A DNA stretch of 64,000 nucleotides. Source: Syngnathus acus (Eukaryota; Chordata; Actinopteri; Syngnathiformes; Syngnathidae). The notes below the pieces were generated by a model. That model was not told the DNA's origin and made no database searches. It saw only the letters and a program-made list of their open reading frames with translations. How positions within the stretch are numbered: position 1 is the first letter of the stretch; each line of letters begins with the position of its first letter. A program made the translations under genes and the position numbers. This document shows positions 33,253 to 47,150 of this stretch, piece by piece. The stretch spans positions 12,575,976 through 12,639,975 of the forward strand of contig NC_051089.1 of assembly GCF_901709675.1 (NCBI RefSeq), written 5' to 3'.

Positions 33253-36200
33253 CATCTATAGGCAGTAAACCTTTTTTAAATATCTCTGTATTATGCCTTG
33301 ACATACTCACACCTAGAGGTAATACAGTATTTCTTTACAGTGGTGGTGATGTTCTCAATCATGTGTTAATGGAAAGGAAATGCATTTTTTTTTTCTTATT
33401 GGCAGATGTTTTTTTGGTCTGTGTCGTTCTTTGCAATTGGAAACAGATCAGGTAAATGAGAATGGCAAAGAAGCAAGGCCACATGTGGCAACACTTTTGC
33501 TCTCGTTGTCTGAGGCCTACATACATCCTGTTGATCTGCCTGGTTTATTGAAATCCACGTGTCGTAGAGGGTAATGACAAAGTGAAATGTTGGAGCCGTT
33601 TATTTTCAATTAGGGACTTTTTCCAAGCAGTTGTCTAAACCCAGCACAACCACTAAAAGGCTTCCCCCAAAACACTCAGCAAACATTTGTTGTGCTTAAT
33701 GTTCCCCAGACACAAAGTGACATCTGCCTCCCTCCCTCCATGCCCACTGCTCTTTGTTTAAGAGGAGCACTGAGGGGAGCCTCTGCACATTGAAGGCAAA
33801 GATGATGTCACCATTGTGATCCGTTCTGTGCTCTGCGGTGCCCTATTTCTGACCAGGCGTCACCGAGGAAAGGCCACAATGTCTGCTTGCACGCCGCCAG
33901 GGGCGACGCAGGCCTGCCACTATTAATTAACACAAGACTTGTTACTATTATGATTATTTGTTTGTAGGGACCACCCCCACAGACCCAGCAACATCTACTA
34001 ATGATCCCTGGCAAATATTTTCAGCAAGCTCAACATTTTGTGCAATTTATTGGATTGGTTTCTGAAGGGCCTTGAATTTCTTTATTTCAACAATGATTGC
34101 AATAAGTATGATGTTAAGTCAGAATCCTTATGATCTACTGATTTCCGCTGAGCATAATTATCCTTCTGATCCACTTCAAGCATGCAAAATGGTGAATACT
34201 TTGTCTACATACATGTTTATCGACATCAATTTAATCAACTCATTTGGTACATAGAAATTAACTATTATAAACGATATACTAATTATATCACTATTTTTCC
34301 TAGATCATTAGTGTGCATTTGTACAGTTTAGTTGTATTTAACTTCTCAGTACAGTAGATTTGCATTTATTCTTCAGTTAGAATGGTCTCCTTTCATTATT
34401 TGGATGACATTTTTATTTCACTTTATATTGACTTATGATTTAAGAACAGGTTCTGATTATATTCAAGCGCACTTTGTGTTGGAATTGTGTACAGTTCCAT
34501 GTTACAGTGTTTTAAATTCATATAAAAGACCAAAATCAAATGTTCTATTACAAATTATGACTTGACAAACGATATCATGTCCACAGTTAACGTGTAAATT
34601 TTCTGTGACATACCTAAATGACATTGTTCTATTGAGTGTTCCGGGTCTTCTTTACCAGTCATATATGTCTTTTGTCAGCAAGATAAAGGTAATACACAAA
34701 ACCTTCACCAATTGTGCCTTTGAAACATAAAACAGTTTTTGGACATAATGGCTTTTTTTTTCTTCCTCCATATAACAATGCTTGATATGCAGCAGTTCAA
34801 ACGTGAGGGTTTGCCTGAAAGCTTTTTTTGTGTGGTCTCGCTGCAGTCTGAAAATAGCACGCGATATGTATGGACATTTCTTTGTGCATTCAAAAGACTA
34901 TAATTGGACCTCACGAAGAATTTGGGTGCTGTTTTTTAATCATTAAATGACAATGTCCGTCTGTATTTTTTCATATGTGAAACAAAGACCAAAGAATGCC
35001 TAAAGTATCATTCACATCAGAAAGGTATACTGAATCAGTCTTTTATGCTCTCTCAATAAACTCGTGAGGATGAGCGGTTGAGATAATGAATGGATGGATA
35101 AATAAAAGACTTGGGCACTTTATGTTGATTTCGATGTTTTTTGTGGAAAAATCAGCAATACTTTCAAAAATGTTTTCAGAATGCTGAATTATGCATAATA
35201 GAAAGCAATAGCTCATTACAAGCTGCTCAGAAAAATATGCAAAGCAGCTGTGGATGTTTTTTCACACACATCCACTCAACATACTGTGGATTTGTCTTGA
35301 ACAAGCGAAGGAATTTCTTTATTTAACGTTCATAACTATTTAATGAGACACATTTTCCACAGGTCTTGTTTTACAATCACATTTCATGTTTTCTAATCTA
35401 TACAAAGCATTTGGAAATGGTTTGATTCCATTTGGCGTTTTATGATACAGACGTACCAACAGTTGAAATTTGAAGAGAACGCTCAGCCAAATCAAACTTG
35501 TCAATGTTTGAAAGGAAGCAGGGAACATTTCTGACGACCGACTTTTCCAACAATTGCTGTCAATAAGAGCTGAGAGTCTCCTGTGGATTTTCTTTGTGTG
35601 GGAGCTCTGAAAGGGTTGGCTTTGCATTACAAGTCACTGCTGGGTGACTTAATAAAAAGTCAAGATGCAGATTCCGGGATTCACAATATTGTGAAAGTAT
35701 TATTCAAACAACACAAGGTTAATATAGTAAGAAAACGAACCAAAACCTACTCAAAATAGAAAAAGCATTTCAGCAAACAGTCGAGCATATCCAGTTTGAA
35801 GTCCATGTTTGTCCTCATTCGTACAGCAAGACAGGTCACCGCACTTCTTATTTGTGGCAAGTACGTTTCATATGGTAATTGGAGCAAAAAGTTTGAGAAC
35901 CACTGAGACTCACATTTAGTTTCACATCAGCCGTGACAAATGAAATCCCCTCGGCTGCAGGTGTCACAAATGCAGAACAAGATCAACCATTCAGGCAAGG
36001 AATGAAAGATCACTTTGTGTGAGAAGCTTTTTTCTTTTATGTCAGAGGAAACTCCACGTTACTTTACTTTCGGTTGATCTAATTGTGAAAAGAAAGTGCA
36101 CAGCTTAGTGTATTCAACTACTATGGCTTTTTTCCTAGGGTGATGTTCATGTGAAGGAAATAGAAATTTGATTGCCTCAGCAAAAGCAAAGCACTTAGCC

Positions 36201-37072
36201 AAAAATGGAAAATTTGTTTGGCGTGCGCATAAAATGACATGATTACGAATGTCTTTTTGTTGGGTTGGGGTTATTTGGCCTGGCCGGGGAGACATTTGTT
36301 TGTGAGCGCATGCTTTTGCGAGGCGATGCATCACTGAAGGGTCTCGGACTTGCTTCTGCACTTTTCCCGGCATAAGTGACTCCTCGTTCCCAGAAAAGCA
36401 GTGCACTAATGCATTCTCGCTCTGTCTTTCTTCCTCCCGCTCTATCGGTCGCACACTGACACCATGTGCACGCATCTCATCACCGAATGACACTGTGAAT
36501 ACACCTCATCAACAAATGAGTCACTCCACTACTCTGCTATTATGATGATTTCTCCCTTCTGTGTATTACATCATGCAGAGGGGCTAGGCACAGTTACATA
36601 CGCTGCGATAAACACTGTTGAAAGTGCTCTACTTTGACCTGTGTCAGGTTTATTAGTCAACCTGACTAGATAGCGTCTACTACTTTTTATCCAGAGGGAT
36701 GGCAAAGCACTCTTTAGTCTGTATTTAAAGGGGACATTTGTTCCGTGCAGCCCAATTAGTCGAAACACAGTATTTTGATTAATGTTTCATTTATGGAATA
36801 TGAATTAAACAAGCAAAATACACCTGTTTTTAGTCATCTCAGGGAGCAGCCATTTTGCAACTTGCTGCCAACTGAACATGACATCAGTTGCCAGCTCTCG
36901 GGTTACAACTAATCACGGCTCAGATTCACAAAACTGGTGATGGATAAAAGTGGGTGAGTTTTGCCGCTTAACTCATATTCCACAAACGCAATATTAATCA
37001 GATTGCTGTGTATAAGCGAGTAGGGGAACATATCACATATTATTGTAAAGAAAACGTTGGTGGTGATGTCTC
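33253..37072. other. Intergenic DNA, no gene seen
   Basis: AT-rich sequence with no recognisable coding exon. A retroposon-tail fragment (GAGGATGAGCGGTTGAG then AATGGATGGATAAA) is at about 35062-35102. The longer reading frames, for example 36493-36059 on the - strand, resemble no family known to me and lack splice or start context. Confidence 0.45.
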
Positions 37073-37766
37073 CTTCAAGTGCTGACACTTGAGTAAAAAA
37101 AACAAAAAACCCTGACTTACTTTAATAAAAGTACAAAAAAGACTGAAATGTACTTAATTAATCATTTAAAAATTAATTGTTTATTATACACAGTGTGGTT
37201 GAGATTGAAAACATGCAGCTGTCAGAGGAATTGTCGAAAAGCATTGTACAATACATCGTTTGATGAGCATATCCGCAAAAATGAAATTCAGACTCTCGAT
37301 TAAGTACATGTAGAAGATGACCAAGTAGATGATGTTTGTTGTTGCTGAATATTTAGGTCGGAATTTGTGATGATATATCGCACTCTCAGTAAATCACACT
37401 TGTGAGAGCAAAGATCTAAAAATGTAAAAATATTTTTTTTAAAAATCATAATAAATATAAATAATAACAGAAGATAATAATAATAAAAATAAAGCAGCAG
37501 TTGATAAAGAAGATCATAATAAAGTCATATTAAAAATATAACCGAAATGAAATTTTTGACACCTTGGTTTTAGTTCCCCTTCATAAATCCCCAAACTCTT
37601 TTGTCATGGTCCACTTGACTTCTTTTTTATTTATGATGTGTTGTCTATAAAGTAATGAGCTTATTTTGACCAAGTAAGGAGTAGAAATGTCAAATGCAGG
37701 GAGTAAAAGTAAAAATTCTACCTGAAGATATATGGACAATTTACTCAAGTATAATTTGGACCACTG
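37073..37766. mobile_element. Probable hAT-type MITE (ACTTAAGTA family), boundaries uncertain
   Basis: The left part has ACACTTGAGTAAAA and TAAAAGTACAAAAAAGACTG. The right part has GAGTAAAAGTAAAAATTC, TTTACTCAAGTATAATTTGG and ends ACCACTG. This is the layout of a common fish MITE family with CAGTGGT ends. The left terminus is not clear. Confidence 0.4.
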
Positions 37767-40700
37767 TTCATTGTTTAGTTTGTTCTGATTTAACTGGAAT
37801 GCGTTTAGCGAAAACAGGAATGTGGTTGCATGCTGGCACTGAGGGCTAACTTTAGAAGCGCTGCTCTGCAAAAGTGTGTCACATTTTTCAGCGTGCTTCC
37901 TCACCATGTCCCTGGGGTTAAAGGTAAAGAGTGAAGAGCGCTTTTTCACTGTCCCATTGATTTCAATACGCCATTTTAGGATGAGCTTAAGGAAGATCTG
38001 CAAGTGGCTCTGCACACTCCAAGCCATTACATCAATTGCAAACCTTCCTCAATGACAGATGGTTGCACTCTAATCAATAGGAGTGTTCATGTAGCATAAT
38101 CGCAGAATTTCATGTCAGTGAGAGCGAGTGTGTTGTTACTTGAGGCACGGCAATATTACATACACCAGCGGCAAATTGGTCCCCCGTGCTTTAATCACCG
38201 TCTGCAGTTCAAATCATTGACTTTGCAAAGTATTACATTGTGTACTCTTATATTGTGTTCAATGGCGGTGATGTATTGAAAGGATGCCTGATGTGGCAAA
38301 ATTAATTGCAGTTCACTCGCGAGGTTCTTATATTAATACAAAGCAAAAGAGAAAATTGAATTACTGTACCGGTGTAAGCGTTACAACGATGCTTAACACA
38401 GCAGAACATTGTCTTCGTTTAATTTATTGGGTGCTTAATTGTTATTATGTACTTTAGTGCCAAATGATAGTCAAGGTGTAATTCTGCTGTGTAAAAAGGA
38501 TACTTTCCTTAGGCCACTTTTCTCGTTTGAGCACTATTTTAAGCTCACTTTATGCTGTTCAAATTAAGCATCTCGGAGTTGCTGCAAGCTTGTCGTGTTA
38601 ATGGCATCATCCCACATTGTGCGGGGAGGGGGGCAGATTCATCTGTATTCCCTCAATGTGTCTGTGCGAAAATCAATAAATGCAAGCACAGCTCCTCGCT
38701 TCTGACGCCTGTCCCTGTCTTTGCAGGTTGGACTAATAGAAAAATAATAATTAAATCCGAATCACCAGATTAATTTGTTTTCCATCAGTCTCAGGAGAGG
38801 TTTTTTTTCTTGTTTCTTTAGCGCTCATTATACTTTCTAATCAACACACACGCACGAAACTCCTCAACAGACATGCCGTCTCCCTTCCCCCCCTTCTCTT
38901 CCCTGTGGTGCTCTTTCTCGCATTGCAGTCATTGTGCTGGCACTTATTATGTTACAAATGACTGAGGTACGGCAGCCATTCTCAGTGTGTATGCAAAGAG
39001 GGCCCACCCTTCTTTGCGGCTAGTGCCTTCTCCTAATGACGATGCTCAGAGTGGCCCCCCCTCCTTAAAAAAAGACACACACATGCACGCGCGCACACAC
39101 ACATGCACACACTCTCCTCATTCTGCCCACTCTGCTCTTCCCACCCCCACACGCTCTCCATAATGAAGATTCTCCAATGCAATTAAAAAATCCTTGCTTC
39201 TCCCCGCTACTGTATGACAAACACTGTCATTCCTCACGGCCTGTCAGCACTGCGACGAGAGTAGATGGAGAAATACAGCAGGGGGGCCAGAGGCTACACA
39301 GGCAGATGGCGAGGATTTTGTTTGAAGAACTGCAGCCACCTCCAACCCCCCATCTCAACAGGTAATGGAAAAAAGGAGCAGAGAGAGAGAAATCAATGAC
39401 CTCGGAAGATGGAGAACATGCGAATAAGGGTCATTCTACAATCAGAGGAAAATCCCATTCAAATAATGCAGACGGAAAATGCAGATACATGCACTTATTA
39501 TGTAAATCTGTTGTCTGAGACAAAAATGTATGTGTAGGTATTGTAACAGTGATTCAGAAATATGATCTAAAATACCAAATACTCTTAAGTAGCCCCCAAA
39601 ATTGCTTTTTTTCTCTTGTCCCTCCCTTATTATAACCAAGCTAAATATTAAATATAAAAGAGAAAATACTTTTCTTGAAATGAGCTTTTTTGGTATTTTA
39701 GTTGAAATATCTTCCCTGTCATTAATAAAATATTTTGTATTATAAAAGACACATTTAACGTAGTAGGAATTGTGCTCTAAACTTGTCTAAATCCTCTTAT
39801 TAAAAACATTATAACCATCAAGAAGAAGAGGAAAATAGTGGCTACATGACTCGGGAGGAAAGACATCATCAAGCTAATTGCTTTGAACATGACATGACCT
39901 AAGGTAATTCCTCTCCTCTACTTTATATATATATTTCAAGATTTTCAGCCATAAACAAAACATCTAGTGTTCTTTGAGCAACAACTCGCTGGCATTGATT
40001 TACAACCCTGCTACTGTAGAATAATACAAAAATTAAATGATGATGAATATGAATTGTAACTTTATTTAATTGTAAAAGATTTATTCAGAAATTAAATAAA
40101 CATATGTTTTTCAAGTGGCTGAATATCTGTCATGAGGTTGTTCCAAACATAGCAGAAATATACGACATGACAAATAAAATACCTCATAAAAAATGTTCAC
40201 AGCCAAGCTTGACACCATGTGATGGTTTACATAAAATTATGAAACAAAAAATCTGATTGTCAAAAACATTGGTGCCTAAACAGTCCTCCATCACGTAAAA
40301 TGCTTATAACAAGAGGTTGTCTGGGACCATCCTCCAAGTGAAAAAATCACCAATGTCCACCAACTTTCTCAGGGCTATCATATGTAACCCCTCAACCTAC
40401 TCTTGAAGATTTGCATGCGGTAGGTTCGAAGAAAAGGGTGAGCAGAATTCTGTTGGACGCACCGCACCCTGGGCGGACTGACACCACCTCTCCCAGCTTT
40501 GTGACGCCTGTGAGATATAAGACTCACATGCGCAGAAGGTCAGCCATCTTGGATTGCTAACTACAGCAATTAGACTAGTCATACACGCAAACTGCATCAT
40601 TTACGGCACACATTTGTAATATCGGCAATATTAGTTTTTTTAGCGATCCAAGACAGCTGACCCTCTGCGCACCTCAGACCGCGCATTGGTCACAGATCGC

Positions 40701-41599
40701 GTCTTGACAGCCTCTACTCAAGTAACTCAGAACTAACATCCAAATTGAATCACAAAGATATTTCCCAGACATTTGCACGGATACGTTTAAAAGGGGCCAC
40801 ACATGTTGACATTGGCAGAGAGGAGGAAAATGCATCAAATATTAAGGGTCATTTTCATTGTTTATGAAGCGTTAACATGAATGTGCCTATAAACCAACAC
40901 TCCATGGAGCTTCTAACAATAATTACAGTTGAGTTATGGGGTGTCTACAAAGTAAAAGTGAGCAGTTTGTTAATTGTGTGAAATACGAGTTAAAAATAGA
41001 TGCAGTCCAGCAATGATGTGACACGCCAGTTGTTTCACCCGTCCTCGTTGGGGTGGGGCATTTATGAGCAGTTGCCCACTCCATCTGCAAAAAAAAAAAA
41101 ATCCCCCATCGCCCCACCCCCTTGTTGTTTTCCAGTTGAATGAAATAATCTTCCCCCGTCTGGAAACCCAGTCTGGGTCAGAGGGCCTGTGCTCAGCCTG
41201 TTGCTTATTGTGTGTTCAGAAGAGGAGGTAAAGAATACAATTAGGCACAGATGGCTGTCTTTGCCAGGCAATGTATTGATCTCACCCAGAGGAAGATCTG
41301 TCCTGTTTCTGTTTTTTGTTCTGACAAATGCCGTCTCATGTTGCGCCCGTTTGCAACTGATTTGTATTTGTTTGATCAAGTATCACCCGCTCAAAGCTCA
41401 CCAACTGGTCAGCTAGTGAGACTGTGTGCACATTTAGCTTTCGTCCCCCACTTCAAATTGCAGCATAATGGCTGTATGCATCAAAAAGACAAATGCTGAG
41501 GTAGTAATTAACAGTAAAAATTAATTGCTAATATTTTGAAAACTGGTAAATTATTAGGATACCGTTTTTACCAATTTCATTCATTGTCGAGTCCTAGGG
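37767..41599. other. Intergenic DNA, no gene seen
   Basis: No coding exon was recognised. The stretch 38030-38340 is low in repeats with several TAATTG/ATCAAT-type words and could be a conserved noncoding element. That cannot be judged without another genome. A short CA/CG-rich run is at 39075-39110. Confidence 0.4.
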
Positions 41600-41725
41600 C
41601 ACACATAGATAAACAAATATTCACAATCACGCAATTTGAGGTGGTCAATCGGCCTACCATGCATGTTTTTGGAACGTGGGAGGAAACAGGAGTACCCGGG
41701 GAAAACCGAGCAAGATGCACTCAAT
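41600..41725 (-). repeat. SINE/LINE-derived fragment
   Basis: GGTGGTCAATCGGCCTACC, ATGCATGTTTTTGGAACGTG and GGAGGAAACAGGAGTACCC form the reverse strand of a very common fish retroposon body. It is a fragment without a tail. Confidence 0.6.
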
Positions 41726-43299
41726 AAAACTTTATACTTTACGTCCTGAAATAAAAAAAGATTGCATACATGAAATAAACAGTTTCAATACACATATTGA
41801 GTCTGACTTTTCATGATTGAGCCGTTTTTGTGGTATGAGGCATGGACCATAAAAATGTGGCATAAGTGGGAAAAACCCCAAAACAAAAGCCAAGAAGGAA
41901 AAGTAGGATCTGGATACTTTTCTTCAATATAAACATTCAAAACAAATTTAAATCTTGACATTTTACAAACTATATATTTTAATCTGATGTACTCAATAAA
42001 ATATAGATTTCATATTTCAAAAAATGACGACGCACATGAAACAAACATTTTTGCGGTTACATCAGTGTTAGCGTCTGCTCATGAGCCTTTTGAGTGATTT
42101 TGGTATTTGGATTTGACTGTTTCTCCTTTTCGCCAAAGGGCTGAAAGTGCATCAGCAACTTTTCTTCCATGAATGGCAGTGTATAAAAAGCTTGCTCGTT
42201 ATCTACTCACAATCACAAAGTACGTATAAAGAAATAAAATAACCCAACAGTTTGGACCTCAGCAACTCTTAAGTAAATGTACCATCGTCCTTATTTGTGT
42301 TTTCCCAATTTTTTGAGTATGCAGGAGGCATCTTAGAAGCACTTAGAAGTCTTGCTAATTTTAAGGGCTGATACCGACCACAATAGTGGAATTCCGCGAA
42401 TAATTGATGCAACCCTAAAAGTGATTAGCGTTGTGGATATTAATAGTTCAAACCATAAATATACCACAAACTATGATCCTAAAATATGTGGGAAGCTGCT
42501 CAAAGCATTCCATATTTTTCCATTAAAATTGAATTCTGTGTTTTTTCTATGAATAGCTGATAGATTCTGACCTCTAAAAGTCAGTCAGTGGGTGAAAAGA
42601 TTAATCATAAACCCCAAATACTATGTAAGGGCACATAGTAGGCTTGAAAACGTATTTTTTTTGTGGGGGGTTTCCGCATTAAAATTAACACAATCAATAA
42701 TTATACAGGGTTTGTCTAGATGAGAAACCTATGAAGTTAGTTAAAATGCATCAACCAGTGACATGATCTTTTTTTCCATCAAACTTTTCAGAATGGGGTT
42801 GGGGTGGCTGCATGTGGACAGACTGTGAGGGAGGAGCACTTTTTTTTCTTTTTTAAATGACACAGACATTTCTCTTAAAAAATGACAACATGCTTGAAAA
42901 AAGTTTTGGAAGGAGTTCCTTGCACTTGGGAACATGCATGGACTCGTTTACCTTTCGAATGACTATTTGCATAAAACCCTTTACATTGGGCGCTTGAAAT
43001 CCCAAGATATAATTTTCAGCATTAAAATGAATGCAAATAATAATACAATGGGTATGTAATGTGAAATTAAATGAAAGATAAATAGGTCAAGTCGGATTTG
43101 GCTCCGCATGGTCAAAATACATGACTAACCTTTCTGACTTTCTCGATTTGAGGAATGTCGACATAAAGTAAGACGCATCCTTTTTTGTATGGCCGTTACG
43201 TACATCGAACGTCTTTAATGTCATGTCGCATTTCAAAGTAATAACGGTCAACGACTGCATTCTTGTTGGTTGCCGAGGGGCCGCTGCACAAATAAGAAC

Positions 43300-43621
43300 T
43301 TTTTCCCCCCTCTTTGTGTGGCAGTAGAGAGCCGACGACGTCAGGTTCCTTGAAGTGGAGCCTGAATAAACCTTGAGAAGACTCTCCTTCAATCTGCTTA
43401 CACACACACACACACACTCACACACACACGCGCACGCACGCACACACTGCGAGACTCAATTACTGCCCAATTCCCCTTCTTTATCATTCGTCATCGACCT
43501 CTTTCATAACCAAAAGCGACCCGGAGAGGTGGAAAAAGAAGCTAAACACACGAGCAACCCGGAGCGTTATCTGAGCCTTTTAATCCACGTTGGAAATAAG
43601 TAAAGTGCAAAGTAAAACAAG
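43300..43621 (+). promoter_or_regulatory. Candidate promoter and noncoding first exon, possibly baz2b
   Basis: A block with more CpG than its surroundings, containing a GACGTCA (CREB/ATF-type) site at 43337-43343 and a CA microsatellite. It ends in AAAACAAG|GTAAGTG, a perfect 5' splice site (last exon base 43621). In human, BAZ2B lies next to MARCHF7 and is transcribed away from it, which would be the + strand here. The first exons of BAZ2B are noncoding. The assignment is inferred from synteny only; no coding sequence confirms it. Confidence 0.35.
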
Positions 43622-46600
43622 GTAAGTGTTTTGTTTTATTTCACTGTGACTGACTGACGCCGCGTTTTCGCTCTCATCACATTCAACTGGAATCGCTGCT
43701 TTGTACCTTCGCTGTTTGTGGTTTACACTACTTGAAAGCTGTAAATGAGTTAAAATCGAAGAAGTTTTGTTGCTCTTAAATACACAAACCAAGTGTTCCT
43801 CTGCACTCTTCGCGATCATCTGATAGTCGGATAGATGGTCTTTTGTGTTGCCTTGCTTGTTTCTCTTCTCACGCATCGCCTCACTCAACTCATTTGGCTT
43901 CGATTTTGTCCCAACGCGTGTATTTATGAACATATTCAACTTTACGGTGGCTTCGTGGTGCTTTGGGCTTTTAGTCAATGTACGCGGCTTTCGTGGATGC
44001 TTTGTAACGCTGATCGGAAGGGACACCGCCGTCCACTTTAACGACGACAAAACAAACTAACCGCATATGTAACATGTAATTCCCCAAGGTTGGTTTCGAT
44101 TTAGTCCTCAATATTTGCTTCTCTCTCATCCACTTCTCCACCACCGTTAGTAGTGCCCCACGGTTTCGTTGTTTGGTTGGTCAAGACACCCAGCGCGGGG
44201 GGGAAGACGAGCAGCCGTCGAGATCGCTTTCTCAAACCGTGAAGCTGAAAATGTATCCCTTGAGTGCGTGTATATTCCCGATGTTGTCCGTTTCTCTGCC
44301 CCCTGCCAAAAACAACAAGCCCTTCGCCATCTTGGCTATCTTTAATGTGTCCCCTCCACTCCACACAAACAACTCACCTTCCCACACTTCCACGTTGTGC
44401 TCCTAAGTTTTACAACAAAAGTTTTTGACTAAAAAAAAAGATAACCCAAACGCTGGTGTGGATAACGAAAGAGCAGACGACGGGGGTTTGACTAGTTTGT
44501 CGTTTGTGGTGGCAAATGTAATGAGCGGTTGAGTTAGCTGTTGAGTGGACAAGACGTCGGTGCTCATAAAAGGCGATATATAGCTCGTCATTTTCGAAGG
44601 GCAGGTGGATATAAAAGAGTTAAGGCCACAGCTTCTCCTTTCACACAAATGTGCTTCTATTACTTAGGTTTGGTTAAAATGTGATTTCCAGTGTAACCAA
44701 GACGTAGAGCTTTGTTTATCTCTTGAATGAAGCAAACGGAACCCGAGAGAGGGGAGCAAGGGAAACAAGGATGTTAATTACGCTGAATCTTATTAAAGGG
44801 AGAATTGTCTGTGTCAATTCTGTCCAAATAGCACGAATTAATCTGAAATGAAATGTCTTTTAATTATTGTAAGCTTGTTAACATAAAAGTACATTGATTG
44901 GGCGAAGACAGTATCTCTTGTCTGTTGTAATCCATGCTCAGCGATACTTAAAAAAAGAGAGGCTCCATTAATCGTCATAGCGTCCTCTTTCTCTTATTCT
45001 ACTCATTGTTGCACACATTTTGAGATAGTGGAGCTAAATTTGAGCTTGCGTCTTATGTCCAGAGAGACAGCAATTACCTTTAATCTTTTATTTTAGCTAC
45101 TCCATGTTGTTGCACACGTTGAGTCAGTGGAGCTAAACTTGAGCTCAATGTCCAAAGGGGAGAGGAAAGGAGAAACCAAACCAAACAAGCAAATGCTTTG
45201 AAATGGAAAATGTGATCATTTCACCTCCCACCTCTTTTGTTTGGCCGTTTATTGCTGCAAAGCCGGTGTGCCGAGAAGCAGATGTTTAACCAAACATGAA
45301 GGCGCAGAGCCCCCTGTCCTTATGGGGATGGTGCTCCCTCCTCACGCTGCTGATGCATCGACATGACAGCTGCTTGATTTCATGGAGCTGCTTAGAAGCC
45401 ATTAGTGATATCACTGGTTTGAAAAACGGCAATGCATCTCAGGTTTTCAAATTGTCTAATGTCGCTCTCACTTTTGTTCACAATGTGCTGCAGCTGAATT
45501 TACAGTACGACCAGACATTTACCTGTGGTACGTTGACTGATTTTGCCATGGCTATGGATGTGGAGGTCATTGTATTTGCCACAAAATCTGCAAATTGTAC
45601 TTGTAAATTGAGATTAGAATGACGTAATTCAATCAAAGTTATTGGTTCAGTGTTCATTCCATGCATTCTGACATGCTGGTATATCTCAGTGGAGCGAATG
45701 AACGAGGCATCTTCACAGATCTCTTCACTTTGCCACTTCCACTAGGGCTGCAAATTTGACATGTGATTCAATGCTCAAGGCGGAAATGAATGCATATGTA
45801 TTGTCTATAGTAATAACTGCCAGTGGACATGAAGGGTGTTGCAAAGAACAGTATAAGAACATCAAAGATATCCAAGCAAGTAGTCAGTTGGGTAATAATA
45901 ATAATTGCTCCTCATCCCTTTAAGACTGAGGTTTCCTTTAAGTGGGCGTGACTTAGTGAGTGACATCAGCAACACTGACTCCACCTCCAAAGCTGATTAC
46001 CGCTCCTTAGTTCTGTTAGGATCCACTCCATGCTTCTTGTGAGTGTTTTCATTTGGTATTTCTATGGTCGACTGTTTGGCCCGTTCAATAAATAGATGAA
46101 AGTGCACTAATGACCCTTTTTCCACGACTTGAGCAGCCAGCCACTTGCTGGTTGGACAAATTCTGTCTCGTAAAGCAAAAAATACACCCAGGTATAGCTC
46201 GTAACTTGAAAAGCTCATATGATGCTACTTCTATGTCAAGGTAGGACTGTACTAACATTTTGTGCTTTTCCACATTTTTAAGCGCAGGCAGGAGCCAAAG
46301 GTTGACAAATCTGTCAGGGGTTGTTTGCTTTGTTGCTTGGAAATAAAAGCACCCAATGCTACCTCAAGCAAATTCAAATGGGTTTAATACGCAGTCTGTC
46401 TGTCATTCTCTTGTATTGGAACTGTTGTTTTTGAAGCGATAAAGGGCGAACTCCGCTCAACATGAACACTGACGAATTAAGGATAGACATAGTTAAGCCC
46501 TATTTGCATGTCTACCAAAGTCACAGCAAATGGTTGCTATTGACTAAGCTGATTAGGTGAAATTAGGTTCACGAGCTCTGTGTCTTGGGGTGCTGAATCT

Positions 46601-47150
46601 GACAGAACTTGGACAGCTTTGGAGAATACAATCCCGAGTGCACACAAAGCTTGTATGCACTGTAATCCTTTATTACTAAATATCTTTTGGGAGACATGCG
46701 ACCCGAGCTTTGCATGTTAAAGAATATAGAGATTGTTTAAGTCTGTGTGTTTAATCAATAGGTTTTTGTCTCAAAATCAAATTTGCTTCATGATGTTGTA
46801 AGATTTGCAGCGATGATTTACTTTGATGCCATTTAAATTCAGTAGAGAAACTGAGTTTAACAACAAAGTAGATTTGACAGATTATTTTGAATAGCTGCTT
46901 TGCTAACTGTATTAGTGCAAATATGTTTTCCATTTGTTTAGCTTTAAGATTACGCTGCAAATGTTTTCTCAACATCGTTTTTGAACTGAACTCTTGTGTG
47001 ATGTCAGCGTATCACACAAGCTCCTCAGTAGACTGCCAAATGTTGTCAGTCTTTGTATGATAGACCTTTTGCATCGCAACATTAACGCTGCAAACTCTTT
47101 CTTGTGCCTTTTGCAACATTTTATTTGTATTGATGAACACAGAAGACTGC
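43622..47150. other. Possible long 5' intron of baz2b; no gene seen
   Basis: No coding exon was recognised. The stretch 44998-45150 contains an imperfect tandem duplication (TTGTTGCACAC then AGTGGAGCTAAA and TTGAGCT, period about 100). Several antisense reading frames at 43580-44364 overlap the candidate promoter block and look spurious. Confidence 0.4.

Noticed and set aside
36059-36493. 144-codon reading frame on the - strand
   Set aside because: It has no recognisable domain, no splice context and mixed composition. A frame of this length is expected by chance in 36 kb of noncoding DNA.
37581-38027. 148-codon reading frame on the - strand
   Set aside because: It overlaps the end of a probable MITE and has no homology I recognise.
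41124-41219. Possible exon between TTTTCCAG and AGGAG|GTAAAG
   Set aside because: The splice sites are plausible and one frame is open, but there is no homology and no partner exon, so I did not list it as a feature.
43580-44050. 156-codon reading frame on the - strand
   Set aside because: It is antisense to the candidate first exon and shows no family resemblance. It is more likely a chance frame in a CpG-containing block.
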